Shown here piece by piece: positions 14,921 to 21,034 of a stretch of DNA of 21,034 nt (position 1 is its first letter; the number at the start of each line of letters is the position of its first letter). The DNA is from Cellvibrionaceae bacterium (lineage in GTDB: Bacteria; Pseudomonadota; Gammaproteobacteria; Pseudomonadales; Cellvibrionaceae). The stretch covers positions 1 through 21,034 of the forward strand of contig JAOXRV010000442.1 of NCBI GenBank assembly GCA_025800435.1, read 5' to 3'. The position numbers were made by a program, and so were the translations under genes. The notes under the pieces were generated by a model. The model was not told the origin of the DNA. It was given only the letters and a program-made list of their open reading frames with translations, and ran no database searches.

Positions 14921-14987
14921 AGTTTAGGAAGTGGATATGACAGTTAGCGGGCGCCCTCATGACGCTTTTGTGATTTAATTGTGACAG
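14921..14987 (-). promoter_or_regulatory. Pho-box array and promoter of the TonB receptor
   Basis: On the minus strand, 11-mers starting at 14987, 14976, 14965 and 14943 carry CTGTCACA, AAATCACA, GCGTCATG and CTGTCATA. All are in one 11-bp register; only the unit at 14944-14954 is degenerate. The last CTGTCAT is followed after exactly 10 bp by TAAACT (14921-14926), the Pho promoter geometry known from E. coli phoA. The leader would be about 45 nt. The array is plain in the sequence; control by PhoB is inferred. Confidence 0.7.
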
Positions 14988-15002
14988 AGGTACCCTGATG
15001 TC
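14985..15002 (+). repeat. Dispersed short motif, copy 3 (AGAGGTACCCTGATGTC)
   Basis: Matches copy 1 (1672-1690) apart from a single T. It abuts the Pho array of the TonB receptor, just as copy 1 lies downstream of the Pho array of the PlcP-like gene. Function unknown. Confidence 0.45.
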
Positions 15003-15024
15003 CGCAGCTTGATCTTTGCGGACA
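14999..15024. other. Perfect 8-bp stem-loop after the methyltransferase gene
   Basis: TGTCCGCA - 10-nt loop - TGCGGACA begins 11 bp after the methyltransferase stop codon. No T tract follows on the minus strand, so it is either a weak terminator, an mRNA-end stabiliser or part of a repeat. Confidence 0.5.
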
Positions 15025-15034
15025 CTTAAAAGCC

Positions 15035-15655
15035 TTACTCGATCTCGGCATAGCCCCAGCTGTTATAGCCCAAAACTTTGGGGGTAGAGGGCAGATAGGC
15101 GGTTTTTAATTGGCGAATGCGAAAGCCGCTGTCGCTAATCATTGGCACAATGGGGCGGTTCATATGGCAGCCGCCGGAAATTTTGCACCAAGTTGGATCG
15201 TATTTGTTTTGCTTCTGGCGCACCGCTGCATCCGGGGCCAGGCCGTGTTCGGCAAACAGCAGTTTGCCGCCCGGTTTAAGTACCCGGCGCATTTGCTCCA
15301 GGGCTTTTTGCCAGTCGGGAATGCTACACAGGGTAAAGGTCAGCACAATGGTGTCGGCGCTGTTATCATCCAGGGGGATCTGTTCGCCGGGCAGGCCCAA
15401 CCATTCGACCTTAAGATCAGTGGCCGCCAAATTAGGTTCGGCTTTTTTGCGCATGCCCTCAGAGGGTTCTAAGCCCCAGAGCATCTCGACCTTGTCGGCG
15501 TCATAAAAAGGCAGGTTTAAGCCTGAGCCCATACCAATTTCCAGTACCCGCCCCTCGGCTTGGGGGATAATTTTGTTGCGTTGGTAGCGCAGGGGTTTGG
15601 TGTTACAGGCAAGGTTGAGTAGGTGGGGCAACAGGTATTTATCGTATAAGCTCAT
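15035..15655 (-). CDS. Class I SAM-dependent methyltransferase (METTL7/TMT1-like)
   Basis: 206-residue Rossmann-fold methyltransferase. Motif I VLEIGMGSGLNLPFYD (residues about 37-52) binds S-adenosylmethionine. An acidic residue in GLEPSEGM follows. Motif IV region is ADTIVLTFTLCSIPD, and the post-motif is RVLKPGGKLLFAEHG. The block KYDPTWCKISGGCHMNR near residue 155 is typical of the small bacterial relatives of METTL7/TMT1 thiol methyltransferases and separates it from UbiE. Substrate unknown, perhaps a thiol or a lipid. It has its own extended -10 promoter. The glycosyltransferase-like gene ends 88 bp upstream, so it need not be cotranscribed with it. Confidence 0.85.
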   Translation of the reverse strand: MSLYDKYLLPHLLNLACNTKPLRYQRNKIIPQAEGRVLEIGMGSGLNLPFYDADKVEMLWGLEPSEGMRKKAEPNLAATDLKVEWLGLPGEQIPLDDNSADTIVLTFTLCSIPDWQKALEQMRRVLKPGGKLLFAEHGLAPDAAVRQKQNKYDPTWCKISGGCHMNRPIVPMISDSGFRIRQLKTAYLPSTPKVLGYNSWGYAEIE

Positions 15656-15685
15656 GGTCGGCTCTGCATTATTGTTGTCGGCGGC

Positions 15686-15694
15686 AGTATAACA
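15686..15694 (-). promoter_or_regulatory. Extended -10 promoter of the methyltransferase gene
   Basis: Minus-strand TGTTATACT (TG-n-TATACT) lies about 30 bases before the ATG at 15655. The -35 is weak, as is common with extended -10 elements. Confidence 0.5.
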
Positions 15695-15726
15695 TAACGC
15701 TAATAGACTACAGTTAGGTGAACCAA

Positions 15727-15747
15727 GTTATTCAGAGGTGCCCTTAG
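15727..15747 (-). repeat. Dispersed short motif, copy 4 (TATTCAGAGGTGCCCTTAG)
   Basis: Overlaps the stop codon (TAA) of the minus-strand glycosyltransferase-like gene, as copy 2 overlaps the bepA stop. The two copies share GTTATTCAGAGG and GCCCT, differing by one substitution and one inserted T. Confidence 0.5.
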
Positions 15748-16952
15748 CATTCAAATTTATCAATACCTTGTTGCAGGGGGATATTGGGCCAGTGCTGATC
15801 GCGTTGCCAGTGAATAAATTTAAGGGTTTTAAAGCCATCAAACCAAGTGTGGAAGGCCTGCTCTAATGCTTTACCGCGAAGCTGTTGTTGCTGGCAGTGC
15901 TGGCAAAACGTATCCCAACCCAGTTGGCTAAGCAGCGGCGCTAAGGCTGCCGGCGGCCGCTGTCGATAGTTTTGCCACTGCTGCAAAAAGGTTCTCAGCT
16001 CGATAAAAACCTGGGGGTGGTAGTAGGGGTAGCTGCTTAAGTCATAGCCCTTGTGGAGAATATCCGCCACCGCCGGGCCAGTGCCAAAAGGCGCGCGCTG
16101 GGAGAGGCGAGATTGGATTTGGATTCGCTTATCGGCTACCCAATATACCGGCCCTTGTTTGGCCAGCTTATTTAACAGGTAAAAGTCTTCCCCTGCGGCC
16201 CGGCTGGGAAAGCCCCGCACCTGGCAGTAGGCCTGCCAGCGAAACGCCAGGCAAGAGCCAATGCTAAAAAAACTATAGGGTGAGCCGGCCCGGCTGAGGG
16301 CGGCCTGATAATAGTGCAGGCCCTGCTCGTAGAGTTCGGTCGCCTGTTCAATGGCTTGGCGCTGGCTGGGGCTTAGTGTCGAGTCTAGGCAGGGGCCGTG
16401 GCTAAAATTAAAATGGGCGGCCACCGCCTCGCCCGCACAGTTATCCAGGCAAAAATAATCCCCCGGCAGGCGGCAATCGGCGTCGCTGCTGTATATCCAA
16501 TCGCTGTCTAGCTTGCCCAGGTTTTTTAGGGCCACAATTAAGTCAGCCGCAATTTTACGGGCCAGGCCTACGCCTTGCTGCGGGGCAATTTGTCGGCCGC
16601 TGTTAAAGCGGTCGACTAGCAATAGCACCGAGCCATTGGGCCAGGCCAGCAGTTGGCAGTTTTCGGCCGCTGCCAATGGTTCGCCGCTGTCGACGGCGGC
16701 CTGCCAAAGCTGGCGGTTGCAGTCGCTGGGCTCGGTGTGTTCGGCTTGGTTTATAAGCAGCACCAATAGCAGCTTTTGCTGGCCTCGGTTAAAGTTCAGC
16801 AATTGCTCGATAAGATCCGCCGCTTCATCTTTGGCGGGTATAAGCAGTGCATTTTGCAGCGGGGTTTTGATGGCGGCGGCCAGGGTGGGGGCCAGGGCCG
16901 CTTCAGCGGCTGCCCATTGTCGAAGATATTTATCGACCGCTTTGTTCGGCAT
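15744..16952 (-). CDS. Putative GT-A fold glycosyltransferase, family 2-like
   Basis: 402-residue soluble protein, not assigned to a known pathway. Signs of a GT-A nucleotide-sugar transferase are the early strand ALLIPAKDEAADL (residues 35-47), the DxD metal/nucleotide motif in SSDADCRLPGDYF (D157-A-D159), and an acceptor-side acidic motif GEDFYLLNKL (E255-D256). The segment FSIGSCLAFRWQAY before it fits the same fold. There is no signal peptide or membrane helix, so it is cytoplasmic. It begins 12 bp after the miaE stop and is likely cotranscribed with it. No Shine-Dalgarno is visible before ATG 16952, so it may rely on coupling to miaE translation. Sugar and acceptor unknown. Confidence 0.7.
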   Translation of the reverse strand: MPNKAVDKYLRQWAAAEAALAPTLAAAIKTPLQNALLIPAKDEAADLIEQLLNFNRGQQKLLLVLLINQAEHTEPSDCNRQLWQAAVDSGEPLAAAENCQLLAWPNGSVLLLVDRFNSGRQIAPQQGVGLARKIAADLIVALKNLGKLDSDWIYSSDADCRLPGDYFCLDNCAGEAVAAHFNFSHGPCLDSTLSPSQRQAIEQATELYEQGLHYYQAALSRAGSPYSFFSIGSCLAFRWQAYCQVRGFPSRAAGEDFYLLNKLAKQGPVYWVADKRIQIQSRLSQRAPFGTGPAVADILHKGYDLSSYPYYHPQVFIELRTFLQQWQNYRQRPPAALAPLLSQLGWDTFCQHCQQQQLRGKALEQAFHTWFDGFKTLKFIHWQRDQHWPNIPLQQGIDKFEC

Positions 16953-16964
16953 CGGTAACTGGCT

Positions 16965-17537
16965 TTAGTGCAGGGCGGCGCGAATCGGCAGCGCCGCCAC
17001 AATCTCGGCTTCAATGTCCAGCAGCTCGTCCATGCGCGCCTCTACCTCGGCAGCGGGGAAGTAAAGCTTGGCCAAGTCTTCAAACAAATGGTCGTGCTTG
17101 TCCTCGCTGGCGGTAATGGCGGCATAGAATTTTTTCAGGGGGCCGGGCTTCAGTGCCTCGGCTATCAGGCCAAAACGCTCGCAGCCCCGAGCCTCGATAA
17201 TACTGGCCACCAGCAAGCGGTCGAGAAAATAGGCGTCGCTGCCCTTGCGAATGGCCTTGCGAAACTCGTTCACATAGGGGTCTTTGCTGTCGGCTTGCAA
17301 GATTAGGCCGCGCTCGTGCATTAACTTAACCACCTCACGAAAGTGCATCATCTCTTCAATGCTGAGGTCGATCATGGCGCTGACCAGCTCGGTTTTATCC
17401 GGGTAGTGGGAGAGCATGGAATTGGCCATGCCCGAGGCCTTTTTCTCGGCCGCAGCGTGGTCGATTAAAAAACTGTCCATATCGTCTAAGACCGCATCGG
17501 TCCAGGCCTGGGGGGTCGAAAATCGCAACTTACTCAT
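16965..17537 (-). CDS. miaE: tRNA-(ms2io6A37) hydroxylase MiaE
   Basis: Oxygen-dependent di-iron enzyme that hydroxylates ms2i6A at position 37 of tRNAs reading UNN codons. 190 residues with a ferritin-like four-helix bundle. Likely iron ligands are E31 (AAAEKKASG), E62-x-x-H65 (IEEMMHF), E115 (IIEARGCE) and E145-x-x-H148 (SEDKHDH). Start is ATG 17537 (MSKLRFSTPQAW); the longer reading frame up to 17609 runs through the promoter and lacks family similarity. It is divergent from fabV with shared promoter DNA and upstream of the glycosyltransferase-like gene. Some family members act on other small-RNA or tRNA targets, but the ligand set is complete. Confidence 0.9.
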   Translation of the reverse strand: MSKLRFSTPQAWTDAVLDDMDSFLIDHAAAEKKASGMANSMLSHYPDKTELVSAMIDLSIEEMMHFREVVKLMHERGLILQADSKDPYVNEFRKAIRKGSDAYFLDRLLVASIIEARGCERFGLIAEALKPGPLKKFYAAITASEDKHDHLFEDLAKLYFPAAEVEARMDELLDIEAEIVAALPIRAALH

Positions 17538-17577
17538 GGTTGTATAGAATCTGCACAATGGGGCCAAGGGATAGGGC

Positions 17578-17632
17578 ATTATAGCCAGTTGCGCGGGGGC
17601 AGAACACAAGTGGCTGTTTTCTTGGGTATAAT
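17578..17632. promoter_or_regulatory. Back-to-back promoters of miaE and fabV
   Basis: Perfect TATAAT hexamers face outward on both strands: 17578-17583 (minus, miaE, 41 bases before its ATG) and 17627-17632 (plus, fabV, about 82 bases before its ATG). Their -35 regions would both fall at 17601-17609 and overlap, so polymerase binding in one direction may exclude the other. Neither -35 matches TTGACA well. Confidence 0.5.
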
Positions 17633-17648
17633 GGCCCCCATTGTCCCG

Positions 17649-17667
17649 CTAGGGCAGCTCTGAATAG
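17649..17667 (+). repeat. Dispersed short motif, copy 5 (CTAGGGCAGCTCTGAATAG)
   Basis: Opposite orientation to copies 2 and 4. Its reverse complement keeps TATTCAGAG and GCCCTAG with changes only in the core. It lies in the fabV leader. Confidence 0.4.
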
Positions 17668-17713
17668 CTCGACTATGCCCAGCGGCAAAACGAATAAAGA
17701 CAAAGGTATCACT

Positions 17714-18901
17714 ATGATTATTAAACCCAAGGTTCGCGGCTTTATCTGTACCAACGCTCACCCGCTGGGCTGTGCCGCCCATGTGCAAAACCAAATAGCC
17801 TATATGAAGGCTCAGGGTCCGCTTGCCGCTGCGGGTAAAAACGTATTAGTTATTGGCTGTTCCACCGGCTACGGTTTGGCCTCGCGCATTGCTGCGGCCT
17901 TTGCTGGCGGTGCGGCGACCTTGGGCGTGTGCTTTGAAAAACCCCCCAGCGAGCGCAAGACCGGCTCGGCCGGCTACTACAACAGCGCCGCCTTTCAAGA
18001 TGCCGCCCGCGCCGCGGGTCTGTATTCTGAAACCATTAATGGCGATGCCTTTTCCGATGCCTGTAAAGCCCAGGCTATCGATATGATTAAAGCCGATATG
18101 GGCAAGATCGACCTGGTGGTGTACAGCCTGGCTTCGCCCCGCCGCACCGACCCCAAAAGCGGTGAAACCTTTAACTCAACCCTTAAACCTGTGGGCCAGA
18201 GCTATACCGCCAAGAACCTAAATACCGATACCTTAAAAATTTCTGAGCTGACTCTGGAGCCGGCTAACGAAGAAGAAATTGCCAATACCGTAAAGGTCAT
18301 GGGCGGCGAAGACTGGGAGCTGTGGATGCAGGCCCTGGCCGATGCGGATGTGCTGGCCGACGGTTGTAAAACCGTGGCTTACACTTATCTTGGCAAGCAA
18401 ATTACCTGGCCCATCTACGGACGCGCCACCATTGGTAAAGCCAAAGAAGATTTAGATCGCGCCGCTGCCGCGATCGAACAGGCGCTGGCCGAAAAATCCG
18501 TGCAGGCTAATGTGTCGGTGTTAAAAGCCGTGGTGACCCAGGCCAGTTCAGCTATCCCCATTATGCCCTTGTATATCTCGCTGATGTTTAAAGTAATGAA
18601 ACAAGAGGGCAGCCACGAGGATTGTATCGAACAGGCCTATCGTTTGTTTAGCGAGTGCATCTACAGTGATCAGCCGCGGCTGGATGACGGCAACCGCTTT
18701 CGGGTGGATGATAAAGAATTAAAAGACGAAACCCAGGCTAAAATCGAAGCCTTGTGGCCCCAGGTCACCGAGCAAAACCTCAACGAGCTAACCGACTTTA
18801 AGGGCTATAACGAAAACTTTTTGCGCTTATTTGGCTTTGGTATCGACGGCGTTGATTACGAGGCAGACGTTAGCCCCTTGGTGGAAGCGGATTTTAAATA
18901 A
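17714..18901 (+). CDS. fabV: Trans-2-enoyl-ACP/CoA reductase FabV
   Basis: NADH-dependent enoyl reductase that carries out the last step of each fatty-acid elongation cycle. This type is much less sensitive to triclosan than FabI. 395 residues, the family length. The start MIIKPKVRGFICTNAHP is characteristic and fixes ATG 17714 rather than the upstream in-frame ATG at 17675. The NAD-binding loop is G48-C-S-T-G-Y-G54. The catalytic pair is Y235-x8-K244 (YGRATIGKAK), the same numbering as reported for characterised FabV. The ribosome binding site is AAAGG, about 8 bases upstream. It has its own promoter, shared back to back with miaE. Whether the genome also has FabI cannot be seen here. Confidence 0.97.
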   Translation: MIIKPKVRGFICTNAHPLGCAAHVQNQIAYMKAQGPLAAAGKNVLVIGCSTGYGLASRIAAAFAGGAATLGVCFEKPPSERKTGSAGYYNSAAFQDAARAAGLYSETINGDAFSDACKAQAIDMIKADMGKIDLVVYSLASPRRTDPKSGETFNSTLKPVGQSYTAKNLNTDTLKISELTLEPANEEEIANTVKVMGGEDWELWMQALADADVLADGCKTVAYTYLGKQITWPIYGRATIGKAKEDLDRAAAAIEQALAEKSVQANVSVLKAVVTQASSAIPIMPLYISLMFKVMKQEGSHEDCIEQAYRLFSECIYSDQPRLDDGNRFRVDDKELKDETQAKIEALWPQVTEQNLNELTDFKGYNENFLRLFGFGIDGVDYEADVSPLVEADFK

Positions 18902-18904
18902 GCC

Positions 18905-18927
18905 TCCCCACCACAAGGCTCGGCGTC
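18905..18927 (-). repeat. Partial copy of the aceF-downstream repeat arm
   Basis: Its reverse complement matches 10841-10863, which includes the start of the left arm of the large inverted repeat, at 20 of 23 positions. It is just after the fabV stop, so the family sits at gene ends. Confidence 0.5.
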
Positions 18928-18967
18928 TGCGCAGGCTTTACAATAATGACAATGTTTGGAGAGCTTT

Positions 18968-19855
18968 ATGGCGCAGATGCAAGCCGCGCTTTTGGAAATT
19001 GATATAGAACCCGGGCAGCCGGCCGAAATTAGCCCGCTGCTGCGGCGCATTACTGCGCCCAACCCCAGTATTATGACTGGGCCGGGTACCAATAGTTATA
19101 TTGTTGGCCGGCGTCAGCTGGCGCTTATCGATCCGGGCCCAAGCATTAGCAGCCATGTACAAGCTTTATTGGACTACTGCGAGGGCCTTGAGCTGCGCTG
19201 GGTGATTGTGACCCATACCCACCCGGATCATTCTCCCGCTGCCAAGCTGTTGGCCGAGGCCACCGGGGCCGAGTTAATCGGTGCGCTAATCGATGACGAC
19301 GGTCACCAAGACCGAAGCTTTACGCCCGATACACATTTGCACCATAACTGGGTTTTGCAAACCGAAGAGTTTACCCTGCGCGCTTTACACACCCCCGGTC
19401 ATGTTGGCAACCACTACTGTTTTTATCTCGAAGATGAAAAAACGCTATTTACCGGCGATCATATTATGCAGGGCACCACGGTGGTGGTGATTCCCCCCAG
19501 TGGCGATATGCACGACTATTTAAAATCCCTGGAGTCCTTAAAAACTCTGGGAGCCGAGCGTTTAGCACCGGCCCACGGTCATATTATGACCCAGGCAAAT
19601 GCGGTGATTCAGGCCTTGATCGATCATCGCCTGGGGCGCGAGGCCAAGGTGGTGGCGGCCATGGACGCGATGGGCGAGGCCAATGTCGAAACCCTGCTGC
19701 CGGTGGTTTACGACGATGTTGACCCGGCGGTATTGGATGTTGCCAAGATCGCCCTGTGGTCGCATTTATTAAAACTCGAAAAAGACGGCCGCGCGGAGAA
19801 GTACAGCCGCGAACACTGGCTGTTGGAACAAGAAATCTGGCGCTTGCTGGATTAA
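18968..19855 (+). CDS. Metallo-beta-lactamase fold hydrolase, LACTB2-like
   Basis: 295-residue cytoplasmic hydrolase. The zinc motif is H83-T-H85-P-D87-H88, with further ligands at H145 (TPGHVGNH), the GDH aspartate near residue 164, and AHGHIM. The C-terminal 70 residues (REAKVVAAMDAMGE to KYSREHWLL) form the winged-helix domain found in LACTB2-type proteins. Human LACTB2 is a single-strand endoribonuclease; bacterial members are uncharacterised and could act on RNA or a thioester. ATG 18968 is preceded by GGAGAG (18958-18963); a TTG at 18956 is upstream of that site and unlikely. tas follows after 14 bp, so the two are probably cotranscribed. Confidence 0.88.
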   Translation: MAQMQAALLEIDIEPGQPAEISPLLRRITAPNPSIMTGPGTNSYIVGRRQLALIDPGPSISSHVQALLDYCEGLELRWVIVTHTHPDHSPAAKLLAEATGAELIGALIDDDGHQDRSFTPDTHLHHNWVLQTEEFTLRALHTPGHVGNHYCFYLEDEKTLFTGDHIMQGTTVVVIPPSGDMHDYLKSLESLKTLGAERLAPAHGHIMTQANAVIQALIDHRLGREAKVVAAMDAMGEANVETLLPVVYDDVDPAVLDVAKIALWSHLLKLEKDGRAEKYSREHWLLEQEIWRLLD

Positions 19856-19869
19856 ATACGGAGTCGATT

Positions 19870-20913
19870 ATGGAATACCGTCAACTGGGTAATACCGATT
19901 TACAAGTCAGCCTGATTTGCCTGGGCACCATGACCTGGGGCCAACAAAATACCGAGGCCGAAGGCTTTGAGCAGATGGACTACGCCTTTGAGCAAGGCAT
20001 TAATTTTATCGACACCGCCGAAATGTACCCGGTGCCCCCGCGCCCCGAAACCCAGGGCGCGACCGAAACCATCGTTGGCAACTGGCTCAAGGCCCGGGGC
20101 CTGCGCGATAAAATAGTGCTGGCTAGCAAGGTTGCCGGGCGCGGCGACAACAACCCCGGAATGGAGCATGTTCGCGGTGGCCCGCGGCTCAGTGCCGAGC
20201 ATATCGCCCTGGCCTGTGAAGACTCGCTCAAGCGCCTGCAAACCGATATGATCGACCTCTACCAGGTGCACTGGCCCGAGCGCGCCACCAACTTTTTTGG
20301 CCAGCTCACTTACCGCCACCGCGAAACCGGTGAGATTGACATTCGCGAAACCCTGGAGGCCTTGGCCAAGCTGGTGGAGCAGGGCAAGGTGCGCTATATC
20401 GGCCTGTCCAATGAAACCCCCTGGGGGTTGATGGAATACCTGCGCCTGGCGCGGGAATACAATCTGCCTGGGGTTGTCTCCGTGCAAAACCCCTACAGTC
20501 TGCTCAACCGCAGCTACGAGGTGGGCCTGGCGGAAATGTCCATGCGCGAGCAGGTCGGCCTGCTGGCCTATTCGCCCCTGGCCTTTGGCGTACTCAGTGG
20601 CAAATACTTAAATGGCCAGCGCCCAGAGGGTGCACGCCTGAGCCTGTTCGAGCGCTTTAGCCGCTACACCAACCCCCAGGCCGAGGCGGCCACCGAGCAA
20701 TACGTGGCCCTGGCCAGAGAGCAGGGCCTAGACCCGGCCCAAATGGCTTTGGCCTTTGTTAACCAGCAGCCCTTTGTGGCCAGTAATATCATCGGCGCCA
20801 CCAGCATGGAACAACTCAAAGCCAATATCGCCAGCGTCGAGCTCACGCTAAGTAAAGAGCAGCTCAAGGCCATCGATGAGCTACACCAACGACAGCCATT
20901 TCCCGCTCCCTAA
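19870..20913 (+). CDS. tas: Aldo-keto reductase, Tas family
   Basis: 347-residue NADPH-dependent aldo-keto reductase, against 346 in E. coli Tas. It shares long blocks with Tas, for example DTAEMYPVPPRPETQG, SLKRLQTD, YQVHWP, QNPYSLLNRS and the C-terminal PAP. The catalytic tetrad is D48, Y53, K87 and H134. The physiological substrate of Tas is unknown; in E. coli it was found as a suppressor of tyrosine auxotrophy in starved cells. Start ATG 19870 lies 6 bases after GGAG (19860-19863). Confidence 0.95.
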   Translation: MEYRQLGNTDLQVSLICLGTMTWGQQNTEAEGFEQMDYAFEQGINFIDTAEMYPVPPRPETQGATETIVGNWLKARGLRDKIVLASKVAGRGDNNPGMEHVRGGPRLSAEHIALACEDSLKRLQTDMIDLYQVHWPERATNFFGQLTYRHRETGEIDIRETLEALAKLVEQGKVRYIGLSNETPWGLMEYLRLAREYNLPGVVSVQNPYSLLNRSYEVGLAEMSMREQVGLLAYSPLAFGVLSGKYLNGQRPEGARLSLFERFSRYTNPQAEAATEQYVALAREQGLDPAQMALAFVNQQPFVASNIIGATSMEQLKANIASVELTLSKEQLKAIDELHQRQPFPAP

Positions 20914-20989
20914 AGCACGTAATACTGTCAGGGGGAAAAAGACCCGACTTCCGGGGATAAAACCCAGCTTGAGGGGTAGGGGGCACTTT

Positions 20990-21034
20990 CTCCGTTCCAA
21001 AACGCTGCATCCATGCAGCTGCGCCCGTTCATCC
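20990..21034. repeat. Palindromic repeat element, cut by the window end
   Basis: GCTGCAT - CC - ATGCAGC (21004-21019) is a perfect 7-bp palindrome, followed by CGTTCATCC, which looks like the left half of a second hairpin with the same CATCC loop. The preceding 20914-20989 holds G-rich sequence without a gene and may be the left arm of an element built like the one at 10848-10957. Confidence 0.55.

Noticed and set aside
14969..14984. Two TTGTGA boxes taken as a CRP site
   Set aside because: They are direct, not inverted, repeats and are better explained as the minus-strand TCACAA part of the Pho-type array.
15035..15655. BtaB-type lipid methyltransferase that would complete a PlcP lipid-remodelling pathway
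   Set aside because: Sequence blocks fit small METTL7/TMT1-like methyltransferases; there is no btaA neighbour and no Pho box before it.
17538..17609. N-terminal extension of MiaE upstream of ATG 17537
   Set aside because: It covers the likely -10 box (17578-17583) and shows no family similarity; MSKLRF at 17537 is the natural start.

Overview
The window (about 21 kb, moderately GC-rich) reads as chromosomal backbone of a heterotrophic, probably marine gammaproteobacterium. The adjacency of bepA, a tusA-like gene and perM, the 887-residue homodimeric-type AceE, a two-lipoyl-domain AceF, FabV, MiaE and a Tas-type aldo-keto reductase all point to Gammaproteobacteria. Placement near Cellvibrionales/Spongiibacteraceae is a guess from overall feel and cannot be proven here. 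There is no phage, transposase, CRISPR array, rRNA or tRNA that I can see. Every stretch outside genes is under 300 bp; the longest is 278 bp, upstream of aceE.

Layout. 1-780 (+): 3' part of a voltage-gated K+ channel with a C-terminal zinc-ribbon tail. 859-1668 (-): a metallophosphatase that resembles the phospholipase C PlcP more than LpxH, preceded by a three-unit PhoB-type direct repeat. 1837-3222 (+): a serine beta-lactamase/esterase gene followed closely by slyX. 3242-4693 (-) and 4889-6233 (+): bepA divergent from tusA-like and perM. 6512-10822 (+): aceE-aceF, preceded by a terminator and two TGTAG-N5-CTACA palindromes that resemble HexR sites. 10848-10957: a large inverted-repeat element. 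11065-11748 (+): a periplasmic SIMPL-domain protein. 11789-12375 (-): a hicAB toxin-antitoxin pair with a perfect operator palindrome. 12566-14869 (-): a TonB-dependent receptor with an 11-bp-phased PhoB-type array. 15035-17537 (-): a methyltransferase, a putative glycosyltransferase and miaE. 17714-20913 (+): fabV, an LACTB2-like metallo-beta-lactamase-fold protein and tas. The window ends in what looks like the left part of another palindromic repeat element.

How genes may work together. The most interesting theme is phosphate starvation. Two separate minus-strand genes, the PlcP-like phosphatase and the TonB receptor, each carry GTCA-type half-sites spaced exactly 11 bp apart, followed after 10 bp by a -10-like hexamer, as in classical Pho promoters. 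PlcP-type enzymes strip head groups from membrane phospholipids so that phosphorus-free lipids can replace them. A co-regulated outer-membrane receptor could bring in a phosphorus-containing ligand. The second theme is central carbon control: aceEF encodes E1 and E2 of pyruvate dehydrogenase, no E3 gene follows, and HexR-like palindromes lie upstream. A short dispersed motif (core AGAGGYRCCCT) occurs in at least five intergenic places and is unexplained.
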